From Orientallactaga sibirica (taxonomy: Eukaryota > Chordata > Mammalia > Rodentia > Dipodidae), in the NCBI GenBank assembly GCA_036365145.1, contig JAEOAD010000005.1:5871001-5935000 (forward strand): DNA of 64,000 bases. The letters are read 5' to 3'. The position numbers were made by a program, and so were the translations under genes. The notes under the pieces were generated by a model. That model did not search any database, was not told the origin of the DNA, and saw only the letters and a list, made by a program, of their open reading frames with translations. Below, in pieces: positions 1 to 10,545 of the stretch (positions are counted from its first letter, which is position 1; each line of letters opens with the position of its first letter).

Positions 1-212
1 TGGAAAGAGTGTAAGCAGCACAGATGGGAAGGCGCATCCCAAGACATCCCTCCCTTCTGAGAATGACTGACACATTCATACCCCCATAGTGAATACCAAT
101 AACCCCACTAAGCAGGACCCTCAGCGGAATGGGGGTGGGGAAGAGGATAACATGAGGGGAATGGGATTTGATCTGTCCATAAAGTTTCTAATTAATATAC
201 ACAGAAAGAATG
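1..212 (+). mobile_element. L1 3'-end-like fragment, cut by the window edge
   Basis: A segment with GGACCCTCAGCGGAATGGGG near 116-135 recurs in slightly changed form at 20650-20735, so it is an interspersed repeat. The purine-rich run of G followed by A-rich sequence resembles the 3' untranslated end of rodent L1. The family assignment is inferred; the repetition itself is seen. The left edge lies outside the window. Confidence 0.45.
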
Positions 213-643
213 AATCATATCATAACTAGGTCAGAGATAAACATGTGTGCCTTTACAATGAGGTGAGTGAATTCTATTCTGGCTTTATTTCCAAATTTGT
301 TTTCCCATCTGTACCACAATATGACTATGAAAACTGGTTTCAGAATGGTTTAAATCCTGTTGAGATTTTATAGCAAGGGAGCAGGCAAATACTAAGGGCA
401 CTGCTTTGAGACCAAACCCCACTGTGAAGAAGATTGATGTAGACAGCTTACATGGTGAAGCAGGGAGCTTCCAGATACTTTAGCACCTCCAGACTTGCCA
501 GTTTCTCTTTTCATTCAGATTTTTAGCTTGCATTTGTAAAGCCCGGTGCATGATTGATCCAAAGTAAATATGAATGAGATCTATCCTGGGATCAGTTCAT
601 GCAAGAATCAAGGATCTCTGGCTGATAAAATTAGACAGCTGTT

Positions 644-838
644 GGGCTGGAAAGTTTGCTCAGTGGTTAAAGGTGCTTGTTTGCAAAGCATAAAGGCCTG
701 GGTTTGATTCCCCAGGACCCACATGAAATCTGGTGCATGAAGTGATTCATGTGTCTGGATGTCATTTGCAGTGGCAGGAGATCCTGGCACATCTATTCTC
801 AGTTTCTCTCTCTATTCATCTCTCTCTTTCTTTGTCAG
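644..838 (+). mobile_element. tRNA-derived SINE (B2-like, dipodoid type)
   Basis: Starts GGGCTGG and carries an A box (TGCTCAGTGGTTAAAGG), a B box (GGGTTTGATTCCCC) and the body 'CCCAGGACCCACATG'. The T/C-rich tail runs into the GATA microsatellite. Diverged copy in sense orientation. Confidence 0.85.
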
Positions 839-912
839 ATGAATAGATAGATAGGTAGGCAGATAGATAGATAGATGATAGATAGATAGATAGATAGAGA
901 GATAGATAGATA
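839..912. repeat. (GATA)n microsatellite
   Basis: Imperfect GATA tetranucleotide repeat grown from the 3' tail of the SINE at 644-838 and lying directly in front of the next SINE. Confidence 0.95.
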
Positions 913-921
913 TTAAAAATA

Positions 922-1130
922 GGGTTGGAGAGATGGCTTAGAGGTTAAGGTGCTTGCCTGCAAAGCCAGAGTCCCAGGTTCAATTCCCCAGGACCCACAA
1001 AAACCAGATGCACAAAGTGGCACATGTGTCTGGAGTTGGTTTGCAGCAGCTGAAGGCCCTGGCATGCCCATTCTCTATCTGCCTCTTTCTCTCCTTATCT
1101 CTCACTCTCAAATAAAAAAATTAAAAAAAT
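922..1130 (+). mobile_element. tRNA-derived SINE (B2-like)
   Basis: Full-length sense copy: GGGTTGGAGAGATGGCTTAG head, B box GGTTCAATTCCCC, CTCT-rich tail and A-rich end. The two pol III boxes are nearly intact. Confidence 0.92.
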
Positions 1131-2378
1131 AGACACCTGTCTACCTTGCTAACTACATTTATCCAGAGACATGTAAGAAAAGAAACTTACATGATATTAC
1201 TGTGGACATTCATTCCATGCCCATAAAATGCTCAAGATGTTCTAGAACAACAGTAATTTTGATGATCCATGGAAGAGGACCAGATTTTTATAGAATTTCC
1301 ACCTGGCTAAGTCTTGGCCACCCTGCCTATGACAACAGGAGCAGATGACCCATAGACTCACCACAGGAGTCCCGACCGCCTTGAACTAGTTGCCTGACAG
1401 CGAGCGCCCCAGGTCACATTCAAGCACAAACTTGGATGTCCTGACAGAGGGGGTAAAAAAAAAGTAAAAATTTCTAAAGCTCCTGATTTCTGTGTGCATC
1501 AGCACATAGTTGACAGATTAGCAGCAAAGAACTGAGATGCCGTGCGCCAGGGGAGGCTCATAGTCTTGTTGGGAAGATACCATTTGAGGAAAGAGAATCG
1601 CTCTCTGAAAGGAGCACTTAAGGAAGCCAGCTGATGCTGTTTCTGTTCTGACCCAGGGAGCAGCCCCTGAGGCAGGAGTTTAAGCGGAGCTAGTTTTTCA
1701 CGGGGTGATCACACCTATTGAGATGTGGGGATGTGAGGGAGGAGAGATGAAAGATGCTACCCAAACTGTGTTTGCAAACAGATAATTACTCTGGGTGACT
1801 GAGATGAACACCTTTGTTCCCCTCAAGCTGTGCAGGGGTTGAGCAGTTCCACGGGACACCAGGGGAAAATCCATGTGTGTCTTCCAGGTCCTACCTGTCT
1901 CCCGTTGGGGATTGCTTTGCTAATTGCTCTTTCTGGGGCTTCCCCTTGCTCCACACGTGAGCTGGGCATGTTCTGCTGAGAGAATGTCTCCAGGAAATCA
2001 CAGGTTTGTATGTGCTGTTAACTGTGCTGTGTCAATTAGCCCCGGGGAGAACGTAACGGGTTTATGAAGGAAGTTTTCTTGATGGAAGTTTACTTTGAAT
2101 CTGGCTATAAAGGATGGGTATAAATCGAACCCGAGAGAAATGGGTCCATAGCCATAGGTGAAGGTGGTGGAATCAGAGTGGGCAAAGGCATGAGTGGTAA
2201 GGACATGGCATGGTAGAGGTTGGCAGCCTGCCTGGAGTAGAGGGCCCTCACCAGGAAGCGGTATGAAGCTTGCTTGCTATTGATTGGTGTCGGGTCACAC
2301 ATGAAATGTAAACAATAAAGATGCTTTCTTGTATGTGCTGAACATGTAACGTGTGCCTGCTATATGGATGAACATTAC
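1131..2378. other. Unique sequence, no gene seen
   Basis: No recognisable repeat, RNA gene or supported open reading frame. Moderate GC; any conserved non-coding role cannot be judged from one sequence. Confidence 0.6.
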
Positions 2379-2383
2379 CATCA

Positions 2384-2384
<1 letters not shown>

Positions 2385-2429
<45 letters not shown>
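2385..2429. repeat. (AT)n microsatellite
   Basis: Perfect AT run between the left target-site duplication and the poly(T) of the reverse B1 that follows; it appears to have grown from the ATAT at the end of the target site. Confidence 0.95.
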
Positions 2430-2446
<17 letters not shown>

Positions 2447-2593
2447 TGGTTTTTCGAGGTAGGGTCTCACTCTGGTCCAGGCTGTCCTGGAATTAACTAT
2501 GTAGTCTCAGGGTGGCCTTGAACTCTCGGCGATCCTCCTACCTCTGCCTCCCAAGTGCTGGGATTAAAGGCGTGCGCCACCACGCCCGGCTAT
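2430..2593 (-). mobile_element. B1 SINE
   Basis: Reverse-strand B1: poly(T), then TCGAGGTAGGGTCTCACTCT, ending CACCACGCCCGGC. Flanked by the target-site duplication CATCAGTATAT at 2379-2389 and 2594-2604. The consensus-like end suggests a fairly young copy. Confidence 0.95.
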
Positions 2594-2676
2594 CATCAGT
2601 ATATTTTTTAAGTAGCATGCATAAAACTTCACTCGATGAATGTCAATATGTGAAATTTCATGTTTGTTTTTCTATC

Positions 2677-2680
<4 letters not shown>

Positions 2681-2712
<32 letters not shown>
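2681..2712. repeat. (AT)n microsatellite
   Basis: AT run at the A-rich (3') end of the reverse SINE that follows. Confidence 0.95.
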
Positions 2713-2716
<4 letters not shown>

Positions 2717-2934
2717 TTATTTATTTGAGAGAAAGAAGGAGAGAGAGAGAGAGAGAGGGAGGGAGGGAGAGAGAGGGGGAGAGAATGGGCATGCCAGGGC
2801 CTCCAGCCACTGCAAATGAACTCCAAACGCATGTGCCCCCTTGTCCATCTGGCTTACGTGGGTCCTGGAGAATTGAACAGGGATCCTTTGGCTTTGCAGG
2901 CAAACACCTAACTGCTAAGCCATCTCTGCAGCCC
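2713..2934 (-). mobile_element. tRNA-derived SINE (B2-like)
   Basis: Reverse copy: (TTTA)n and GAGA-rich tail at the left, head CTAAGCCATCTCTGCAGCCC at the right. Target-site duplication TGTTTTTCTATCTT at 2665-2678 and 2935-2948. A 147-residue frame running through this element and the B1 is not a gene. Confidence 0.93.
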
Positions 2935-2948
2935 TGTTTTTCTATCTT

Positions 2949-3769
2949 AATTTAAACCTGATCTCTATCCCTGTTCACTTAGCTAGTGATGGGAACTCCT
3001 TTATCAGTTTGCTTGGTAAGCACAATTCCCTAGCCCATGCCTGAGTCCATGGCCAGAACATTTAGAGCTGGCTTTGACCTCACTGAGACGGACTCAGTCT
3101 CCAAGTTCTCGGGCTCTTTGGAGGCGGCCCTCTCAGATGCTCTGTTCCACACTTGAATGTAAGGATCTTTGTCCAGGTCAAAGCGCCTTGTGGTGTTTAT
3201 CATTCAAGCTCCTGTGGCTTCCTCAAGCCACAGGAGAAGATCATGGTTTCCGTGTTCATGGATCTGAAGTGTCCCCATTTCCCACCCTCCAAGCCTAAGG
3301 AAATATGCTCAAAGTCTCTAATTTCTGTGGTGAGTCCACTCAGGGGTTTACATGTTTGGTGTTCTTGGAAATTTCTGCTTTCATCTCTAGAATCCAAAAT
3401 CCTGAGCTAAGAGACTCGACTAAACGTACGGGGAAGTTTGCTTTTATGGCTATAAGACGAAACCTTCGCTGGCATCTCAGCTGGCTACTTTTGACAAGCA
3501 CAGCAACCTCTGAGGTAAGTTTATAATGCGCATTGCGAATGAGGGTGATGCGTAGCCTCGATTGTCAATTTGGTTGGGTTGAGAGATGTCCAGGAGGCTA
3601 GGAAAGCACTCTGGGTTGTCAGTGGGGGTGTTTCCGGAGATTACAGCAAGCCAGCTAGCACATGCGCGCTCCACTCTCCCTAAGCATGGTTGCCTGTTGC
3701 ATGCTCCAGGATCTCAGACCCAAGCATGGTCTTGCCTGTTCCACACCAGGGTGACGTCATTGTCCCGTG
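2949..3769. other. Unique sequence, no gene seen
   Basis: No repeat recognised. Contains a short near-palindrome around 3209-3234 (CTCCTGTGGCTTCCTC facing CAAGCCACAGGAG), which could fold into a small hairpin. Several overlapping short frames on both strands look like chance. Confidence 0.5.
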
Positions 3770-3928
3770 GATTCAGTCAGACTGGGCTGTATCAGATTCA
3801 TCTTCCAGATTCTTTTTTTTTTTTCAGTTTTTTCAAGATAGATCCACACCAGGGACTCTACAGTGAGTGTCAAAGGCATTCAGTCTAGGACTGGGCTGTA
3901 TCATGGATTCATCTTCCAGATTCTTTTT
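3770..3928. repeat. Short direct duplication (about 40 bp, offset about 110 bp)
   Basis: The stretch beginning ACTGGGCTGTATCA and ending TTCCAGATTCTTTTTTT occurs at 3781 and again at 3890, with ATTCAGTC before each. The second copy carries three extra bases and is the insertion point of the SINE that follows. Confidence 0.85.
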
Positions 3929-4138
3929 TTAAAATTAATTAATTTATTTATTTGACAGAGAAAGAGGGAGAGAGGGGGAGGGAGGGAATGGGTGTGCCAG
4001 GGCCTCCAGCCACTGCAAATGGAACTCCAGATGCATGTGCCCCTTTGTGCATCTGGCTAACGTGGGTCTTGGGGACTTAAACCAGGGTCCTTGGCTTTGT
4101 AGGCCAACACCTAACAGCTAAGCCATCCCTCCAGCCCC
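3922..4138 (-). mobile_element. tRNA-derived SINE (B2-like)
   Basis: Reverse copy with A/T-rich and GAGA tail at the left and the CCATCCCTCCAGCCCC head at the right. Target-site duplication CAYCTTCCAGAT at 3910-3921 and 4139-4150 (one mismatch). Confidence 0.92.
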
Positions 4139-4245
4139 CACCTTCCAGATACTTGAACTGAGCATTTACTGGTTTCTCTGCCTCTTCAGCCTGCAGATGG
4201 CCATTGAAGGACTACCCAGTCTTCAATTGTGCAAGCCCTCTGTCA

Positions 4246-4249
<4 letters not shown>

Positions 4250-4310
<61 letters not shown>
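4250..4310. repeat. (AT)n microsatellite, about 30 units
   Basis: Perfect AT run in otherwise unique sequence, with no retroposon tail visible beside it. Confidence 0.95.
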
Positions 4311-4315
<5 letters not shown>

Positions 4316-4514
4316 GTTCTGTTCCTCTACAGAATCCTCAGCATTGCCACTGAGGAAGTGGAGACTCAGAGGATTTAGAAATACACCTTTGTCAGGCTCA
4401 CATTATGATGGTCATACCTAAAATAATGTAGTCATTTAAATTTGACTTGAAAGCTAACTCTGGACATTTGCAAATTCTAAAGCATGTATTCAAGATTAAG
4501 AACACTAGTTTTTT

Positions 4515-4630
4515 CATCCTTGTTTTGTTTTTGATACAAACTCACATGACTTGCTATGTAGCCCTGGCTAGCCTCAAACTCATAATCCTCCTGCCTCAGT
4601 CTCCTGAGCGCATCACCGTGCCCATCCGAG
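4515..4630 (-). mobile_element. Old, diverged B1-related fragment
   Basis: Contains GCTATGTAGCCCTGGCTAGC, CTCAAACTCATAATCCTCCT and CAGTCTCCTGAGCGC in the order of a reverse B1, but much diverged from the other B1 copies here. Confidence 0.6.
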
Positions 4631-4805
4631 AAAGAATGTTTTCTGTATTAGGGAGTGTCACCAGAACGGAGACGGGGTGAAGTCTGCAGAAACTCACTCA
4701 GCAGCCTGGAGGGGATGTCATGACCATCAAGACGGAAGACTTCCGGAAGGATTCGCTGACTTCTGAGAGGGAAAAGACAGAAGTTGAGAAGGGGCAAAAA
4801 TAAAG

Positions 4806-5105
4806 TAACAGGACTGGGGAGAGGCTCGGAACCAGCACGAGGACCTGAGTTTAGACCCCCAGAACCGACACAAAAAGCCAGATGCTAAAACACAAGCATC
4901 GGTAATCCCAGTGTGCCTGCCGCTAGAAGGAGAAGACAGGATGGTACAGAAGCTCCCGCGAAGCTCGTGTAGTGAACACGGGAATGGAGATTTTGGAGAA
5001 CAGCACACTTTGCTTCAAACAAGTAAGGGTTGCTCTTTAACCCCACATGGACTGTGGCTCATATGTGCCTACACTCACACACATGAATACACATGCACAT
5101 ATCAA
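4806..5105 (+). mobile_element. RSINE1/B4-like composite SINE
   Basis: Order of parts: a tRNA/ID-like head (ACTGGGGAGAGGCTCGG ... GAGGACCTGAGTTTAGA), a B1-like middle (GGTAATCCCAGTGTGCCTG), and a tail of CTCACACACATGAATACACA. This order is characteristic of the rodent RSINE1/B4 group. The copy is diverged. Confidence 0.6.
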
Positions 5106-5123
5106 AAAATGGATAATGAAATT

Positions 5124-5356
5124 TTAAAAAAATTTTATTTATTTATTTATTTAACAGAGAGAGAGGGAGAGAGAGAGAGAGAGGGAGCGAGAGATAGAGA
5201 GAGAATGGGTGCACCAGGGCCTCCAGGCACTGCAAAAGAACTCCAGATGCGTGCGCTCCCGTGTGCATCTGGCTAACGTGGGTCCTGGGGAATCAAACCT
5301 GGGTTTTTTGGCTTTGCAGGTAAACACCTTAACCACTAAGCCAACCCTCCAGCCCA
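5124..5356 (-). mobile_element. tRNA-derived SINE (B2-like)
   Basis: Reverse copy with TTTATTTA and GAGA tail and the CCAACCCTCCAGCCC head. Flanked by GATAATGAAATT at 5112-5123 and 5357-5368, a clear target-site duplication. Confidence 0.93.
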
Positions 5357-5368
5357 GATAATGAAATT

Positions 5369-5576
5369 AAAAAAATATATTTATATACTTGCCAGCAGAG
5401 AGATGAGAGGAGAGAGAGGAGAAAGAGAGGGGAGAGAAGAGAATTAATGGGCATGGCAGGGTCTCTAGACAGTCCAAATGAACTCCAGACACATGCACCA
5501 CTGTAGGTAGGAACTGAACCCCAGGCCATCAGGCTTTTCAGGCAAGCACCTTAACTGCTGAGCCATCTCTCCCACC
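5369..5576 (-). mobile_element. tRNA-derived SINE (B2-like), second insertion at the same target
   Basis: Reverse copy ending GAGCCATCTCTCCCACCT. GATAATGAA appears again just after it, at about 5578, so three copies of the same target bracket two SINEs. More diverged body than the first copy. Confidence 0.88.
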
Positions 5577-5588
5577 TGATAATGAACT

Positions 5589-7399
5589 TTAAACATCAGT
5601 TCTTCCTGTTCCCTTGACTGTCTTATTAAATTACCTAAGTTTTTTCCTGACATGACTATGACACAAATGATTGCATGCAGCAGTTAAAAGTCTAATAATC
5701 TGACCACCATCTTCTCAGATGAGTGCACTGTAATTGTCACTGAATCTGAATCTTTCTGATGAATATAGGTATAATTGCTTTGGAACAAACCCTTTGGATC
5801 TCTGAAATGGTATTGAATTTGTGGAGTATGTTTTAGATGAGTTCATATGTTTATATTATTATCTGTATTGGAACATAGTATGTTTTATCTTTTCTTTTTT
5901 TACAACCTTCAATAAAAATAAAATGTTTCTTTATAGCAAGATTACCCATTTTTCATAAGGTTAATTTCTATACAGTTTACATTAACCATTGCTATTATTA
6001 ATGGATTCCTTTCCATTATATCATTTAACTGGCTATTACTAATATAAAAACTACTAATTTGTTATGCTTATCTTAGGTTTGACCATCTATAATACTGAAT
6101 AGGTTTAGTGTGGTTCTACGATTTTCACTGTATTTTCAGGTTTTTCTGGACAGATAAATTATATTATACAACGTTTATAAACAACAATTATTTTCTAGGC
6201 ATGATGTTTCTTCCCCCTGGCCTTACTGTATTGGTAGAAAACACACAGACGATGTTAAATGTAATGATAGTTTTTTAAGACAAAACTTTTATGGCAAGTA
6301 TCACGTGTCTGATGGAACATAAATGATTAATGATGTAATATTTGGATTTATTGCTTTAAATTAGATTCATTGAACAAAGGACTATTATTGTGTTCATGAA
6401 ATCATAACGCCAAGGCCAACATGCCTTTAAAAGGAAATTCATCACCAATAGGGAATGACTGAATTCCGCAGGACCCCTTCGAGAGGCAAGAGCTCAGTAC
6501 CTGAAGCACCAGCACATGACATCTGGCTGATTGGTTCATTTCCAGAATCTTTGGCTCCTTACATGACCAGTGATGCTACTTTTGAAAATGTCTCCTTCGG
6601 GGGAACAACATTCTGGGGAGTTTACACTATCAAAAGCAGCAGTAAATACAACATATAATTTGTTATTAAAGGGATTTGGGAGTTTATTCACAATGGGTCC
6701 TTAGTTCAAGCATGGGTATATGACTCATATGGTCTACTTTTATTCCTTGCCATGTACTCAAATAAAATGACATCACCAAAGATCATCTGAGAATAATTAG
6801 GATTGTGTCACTCTTTGGATTCTGAGCGAGAACAAATAGAGGGGAAAAGCATATTGGCAGGAAAAGCAATCAGAGGTAATGCTGGGAAAACACCACGCAT
6901 TGGAAGAGGCAGAGTTCTTTAAAGACCACCTGAAAGGGAGCCATGTGCTCAGAGGGAGGATGCTGGAGAAGTGATTCCACTGGGGAGCCCTGACACTTGC
7001 CAGGAAATGAAACAGGTGTCCAACATTTACAAAAAATACTTGATTGTTAGGCTGGGACCAGGATTCTATCCCATAATACAGAGGAAGAACTTTTCACAAC
7101 CACCAAGGTCAAAACTTCCAAGCTCGTGTAAAGTGGATCACTGGAACAATTCTGCTTGGCCAGTGCCTGGTCTTTATTGCCAAGGGCACGCATTAGAGGC
7201 AATCCCGTAGGACTGCAAACTTCAGAATAAACACACACCCAGGAGTCCTTACACGACCAGTTACAGATCCTTGGGTCTTTGCACTGGCCTTAGACACTAG
7301 CTCCTGAACAGGAGCGTAGCAACTGAGAGTGGAGCTATGATGATGCTTCTACCAACACAATCCATCCCTTGGTGAATTAGAAGAGGCACACTTTGGACA
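5589..7399. other. AT-rich unique sequence, no gene seen
   Basis: No recognised repeat. A 67-codon frame at 6455-6658 is preceded by unremarkable sequence and gives no recognisable product. I see nothing to support a gene. Confidence 0.6.
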
Positions 7400-7862
7400 G
7401 AAATTCTCACTTCTGGTTAGAGAAGCTTCTCTTTTCAGATGGCGATGACCACTGGGATGACCCAAAAGGCAACATAGTGCTGAGAAGAAGGGATGGAGGA
7501 GTGCCCAGCACTGAAACACCTCTGTCACACCCTACAAGGCTCAGGGACCATTGTGGAAGAGGGGGCGGATAGAATGGAAGAGCCAAAGGAAGGGTATGAC
7601 CTCTTACAATGCAACTGCCCAGACAGAAACTGGCCTCGATATCCATGACCTTGCAGTGCCTAGCAATACCTTCGCAAGACCCTCAAAATAGAAGAAAAAG
7701 ATGATGACATAAATTAAAAGAGAGACTAATGGAGAGAGGGAGGGGATACGATGGAGACTTGAGTTCTAAAGTGGAATGGGGGGAGGGAAGGGAAATATCA
7801 GGGTTTTTTTTGTATGTAAGTATAAAAGTCAATAAAAAATAATAATTAAAACAAAAAAGAAA
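7400..7862 (+). mobile_element. L1 3' untranslated end
   Basis: Ends with GGAATGGGGGGAGGGAAGGG, then a T-run, ATGTAAGTATA, GTCAATAAAAAATAAT and an A-rich tail. The same 3' end occurs, inverted, at 28853-28983. GATGACCCAAAAGGCAAC and GGCTCAGGGACCATTGTGG upstream fit an L1 3'UTR. 5'-truncated; no ORF2 part is visible. Confidence 0.75.
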
Positions 7863-8213
7863 TTGTCATAAACAAGTTAAGACAAAAGGGATGGAAAATC
7901 TAACACAGCAAACTATGGCTTGCATGAATATAGCAAAGAAGAAATAGGAGTTGATGGATTTGAGTTAATGTGCCAACTATAAATTCACCATGCCTCACTC
8001 TAACAGGAGTTCCCAAGTACTTAGGTGGTGTCTGTGTAACCGGTCTTTCCTGAGCTATAGGATCAGACGTGCATCTCACTCGGGATGGGCCCATAAAATC
8101 TGCTGAGTAGAGAGCGTTCTATGCTCTTTGTAAACACTTCCACCATTTGTCCTTGAGTAGGCTGTAGTTCAAATGAGTCTCCCAAATTTCCGGTGATGGA
8201 AACAAGAAGGCTG
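7863..8213. other. Unique sequence, no gene seen
   Basis: No repeat or gene recognised between the L1 tail and the minisatellite. Confidence 0.55.
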
Positions 8214-8434
8214 CAGTGTTGGGCGAAAGGCCCAATCAGAGGTGAGTGTTGGGAGATAGGATCTAATCATAGGAGAGTGTTGGGTGATCGGGGGCCCAAT
8301 CAGAGATGAGTGTTGGGTGATAGGACCCAATCAGAGATGAGTGTTGGGTGATGGGATCCAATCAGAGATGAGTGTTGGTTGATGGGATCCAATCAGAGGT
8401 GAGTGTTGGTGATGGGATACAATCAGAGGTGAGA
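8214..8434. repeat. Minisatellite, 31-bp unit, seven copies
   Basis: Units begin GAGTGTTGG at about 8214, 8244, 8274, 8308, 8339, 8370 and 8401 and contain GATGGGATCCAATCAGAG. Unit length is 30-34 bp. Six of the seven units keep a CCAATCA, TCAATCA-like or ACAATCA core. The middle units are the most alike and the outer ones more diverged, as expected for expansion from within. Confidence 0.95.
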
Positions 8435-9604
8435 CCACTAGAGAGCGCTTGCAGTAAGGAGTGTGGGCACCTCATTCCTGTGGCTCCCCAAACCCTTCCA
8501 GCTTCATGGTACCAACATGGATCTGGGACAAGGGAACAAGAGAGACCTGATTCAATTTTCATGACAGTTAAGAGCATATTTTCACAAATCTTAGGGGTGA
8601 TTATACAAGGTTCTAAACACTTTCCACATACCAATCAACACCAGAGCAGAAAGAAAGTGTATAATTAATGCCACAGTCACAAGACGCTGCCAAGCCCTTT
8701 GCCACTCACAGGAATCCACCCCGGCTGTGCTCTGCTCCATGCTATGCTCTGTGTAAATATTTGTTTTCAATAAAACGACCCATGTGTAGCAAAAATGCTT
8801 CACTTGCTTTGGAAACCCTCTGGCATTGCCTCTAGAATGAACAGCAAAGGAGAAACCTTCAAATATGAAGTTCCAGAGCGTTTGCAAGGGTATTTTGTGG
8901 ACACAACTTAGGGTGGTTCCATCGGCAGGTGGGCTGAAGAAGTCCAGTATGATGGAAGCACGCCACCCAACTTGCAATTGAATTATGCAGCAGCCCTTCG
9001 TTTGTGAAGACACGTTAGCTCTTCTCCTTGGTGATAAGCCTCTGTCCACCGGCTTATCTTTCCTCTGCCAGAGACAAGAGCGAGGATAGAAGACATGGAC
9101 GAGGCGGGTGGCTTTCCTTTAGAATGTTCCAGTTATGACCCAGAGAAGGGCAGGTTTGTAGTCTCAGGTGATAAAACAAGAAGTCCCTTGTCCATGGATA
9201 CCCCGGCTTCACGAAGATAGGCAACAGGAGACGACAAAGTGGGTAACTGGAGGAAGCCGTCATGGCTTACAATGGTGCTGCCACCTCAAGTCCCTGACAC
9301 CTGCCTTCTGCGCCCTACCTTGTCTTCACTGGGTTGACAGGGTGAAGTGGAGTGGGCAACCACTTCTTTTTTTTCCCCACAGTTATTTTTATTTTTATTT
9401 TTGACATCCCATTCAACTAATGATATGGCTTTCTCATATTCTCATGAATCTGGATTTGCGAGCTGTTTTGTTGCATGGAATTCTGTACTACCTGTATGTA
9501 CTTTTGCACATTTTTATAATTTATAAGTACTAATAAATTTTGCATTTGTATTTTTGTTGTATAAGATTTTATTTGTTTTCAATTATTTTATTTTTATCTT
9601 TAAA
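8435..9604. other. Unique sequence, no supported gene
   Basis: A 152-codon minus-strand frame (8591-9049) lies here, with a hydrophobic stretch near its end (VTVALIIHFLSALVLIGMW). It has no recognised family and no other support, and I treat it as chance. An AATAAA lies at 8769 on the plus strand. Confidence 0.45.
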
Positions 9605-9834
9605 TTTAAAAAATATTTTATTTTTATCTATTTATTTGAGAGAGAGGGAGACAGAGACAGAGAGAGGGAGGGAGAGAAAGAGAATGGGCATGCCATGGCA
9701 TCCTGCCACTGAAAATGAACTCCAGATGTATGCACCACCTTGTGTATTTGGCTTACATGGGCCCTGGGGAATTGAACCTGAGTCCTTTGGCTTTGCAGGC
9801 AAGTGCCTTAACCACTAAGCCATCTCTTCAGCCC
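9605..9834 (-). mobile_element. tRNA-derived SINE (B2-like)
   Basis: Reverse copy: AATATTTTATTTTTATC tail side, GAGA-rich run, body with GAATTGAACCTGAGTCC, head CTAAGCCATCTCTTCAGCCC. Confidence 0.92.
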
Positions 9835-9849
9835 TAATTTTTTATTCTT

Positions 9850-9879
9850 AAAAAATATTTTATGTATTTACTGGAGAGA

Positions 9880-9914
<35 letters not shown>

Positions 9915-10061
9915 GGCCTGCCAGTGCTGCTAGCTATTATATATGAACTGTAGATGCATGTGCCACCTTGTGTATCTAGCTTATGTAAGTCCTGGGGAAT
10001 CAAAACTGGATCCTAAGCTTTGTAGGCAAGTACCTTAACCAGTAAGCCATCTTTCCAGCCC
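9850..10061 (-). mobile_element. tRNA-derived SINE (B2-like), diverged
   Basis: Reverse copy, older than its neighbour: TTAAAAAATATTTTAT, long GAGA run, head AGTAAGCCATCTTTCCAGCC. Confidence 0.9.
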
Positions 10062-10062
10062 T

Positions 10063-10128
10063 AAGTTTTTTTTTGGGGGGGGTGGGGGTTCAAGGTAGGG
10101 TCTCACTCTAGCTCAGGTTGACTCCTAC
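10063..10128 (-). mobile_element. B1 fragment split by a later B1
   Basis: Left part of a reverse B1 (GGTAGGGTCTCACTCTAGCT CAGG) that stops where the next B1 entered. Confidence 0.7.
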
Positions 10129-10140
10129 CAAATTCTTCTT

Positions 10141-10148
10141 CTTTTTTT

Positions 10149-10185
<37 letters not shown>

Positions 10186-10323
10186 TTTTTTTTTTTTGTT
10201 TTTTTGAGGTAGGGTCTCACTCTAGCCCAGGCTAGAGTCTCAGTGTGGCCTTGAACTCACAGTGATCTTCCTACCTTTGCTTCCCAGTGCTGGGATTAAA
10301 GGCGTGTGCCACCATGCCCGGCC
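10141..10323 (-). mobile_element. B1 SINE with long poly(A) (seen as T)
   Basis: About 55 bases of almost pure T, then a reverse B1 to CCATGCCCGGC. AAATTCTTCT lies on both sides (about 10130 and 10326), a target-site duplication. The long uninterrupted tail suggests a young insertion. Confidence 0.93.
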
Positions 10324-10433
10324 TCAAATTCTTCTATTTTAACTTTTCCAAATCTTATTTCATTTCACTTTTTTCTTTCTCTCTTTTGCCCTCCCTCCTT
10401 CCTTCACTTCCTGCCTCTCTTCCTTCCTTCCTT

Positions 10434-10545
10434 TCTTGCTGTGTAGCCTAGTCTGGCCTGGAACTCATGGTTGTCTTCTTGCCTTAACCCCTCAAGTGCT
10501 TGGATTTCAGAAATACATCACCTCACTTGACCCCCCAATGTCTCA
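10434..10545 (-). mobile_element. Old B1-related fragment
   Basis: CTTGCTGTGTAGCCTAGTCT GGCCTGGAACTCATGG is the start of a reverse, much diverged B1; the C/T-rich run before it (CCTTCC) is its degraded tail. Confidence 0.6.

Noticed and set aside
644..1130. tRNA genes suggested by A and B boxes in the many SINE heads
   Set aside because: The heads are followed by SINE bodies and tails and do not form a proper cloverleaf with acceptor stem; they are tRNA-derived SINE promoters.
2512..2955. 147-codon plus-strand frame
   Set aside because: Made of B1, an AT microsatellite (the IYIYIY run) and a reverse SINE.
5800..6400. AT-rich stretch that might be a nuclear copy of mitochondrial DNA
   Set aside because: No mitochondrial gene or tRNA order could be recognised in it.
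8214..8434. Array of about 30-bp repeats resembling a CRISPR array
   Set aside because: Units are contiguous with no unique spacers, and the genome is mammalian; this is a minisatellite.
8591..9049. 152-codon minus-strand frame with a hydrophobic segment
   Set aside because: No recognised family, no splice or promoter context, and a frame of this length is not surprising in 64 kb on six frames.
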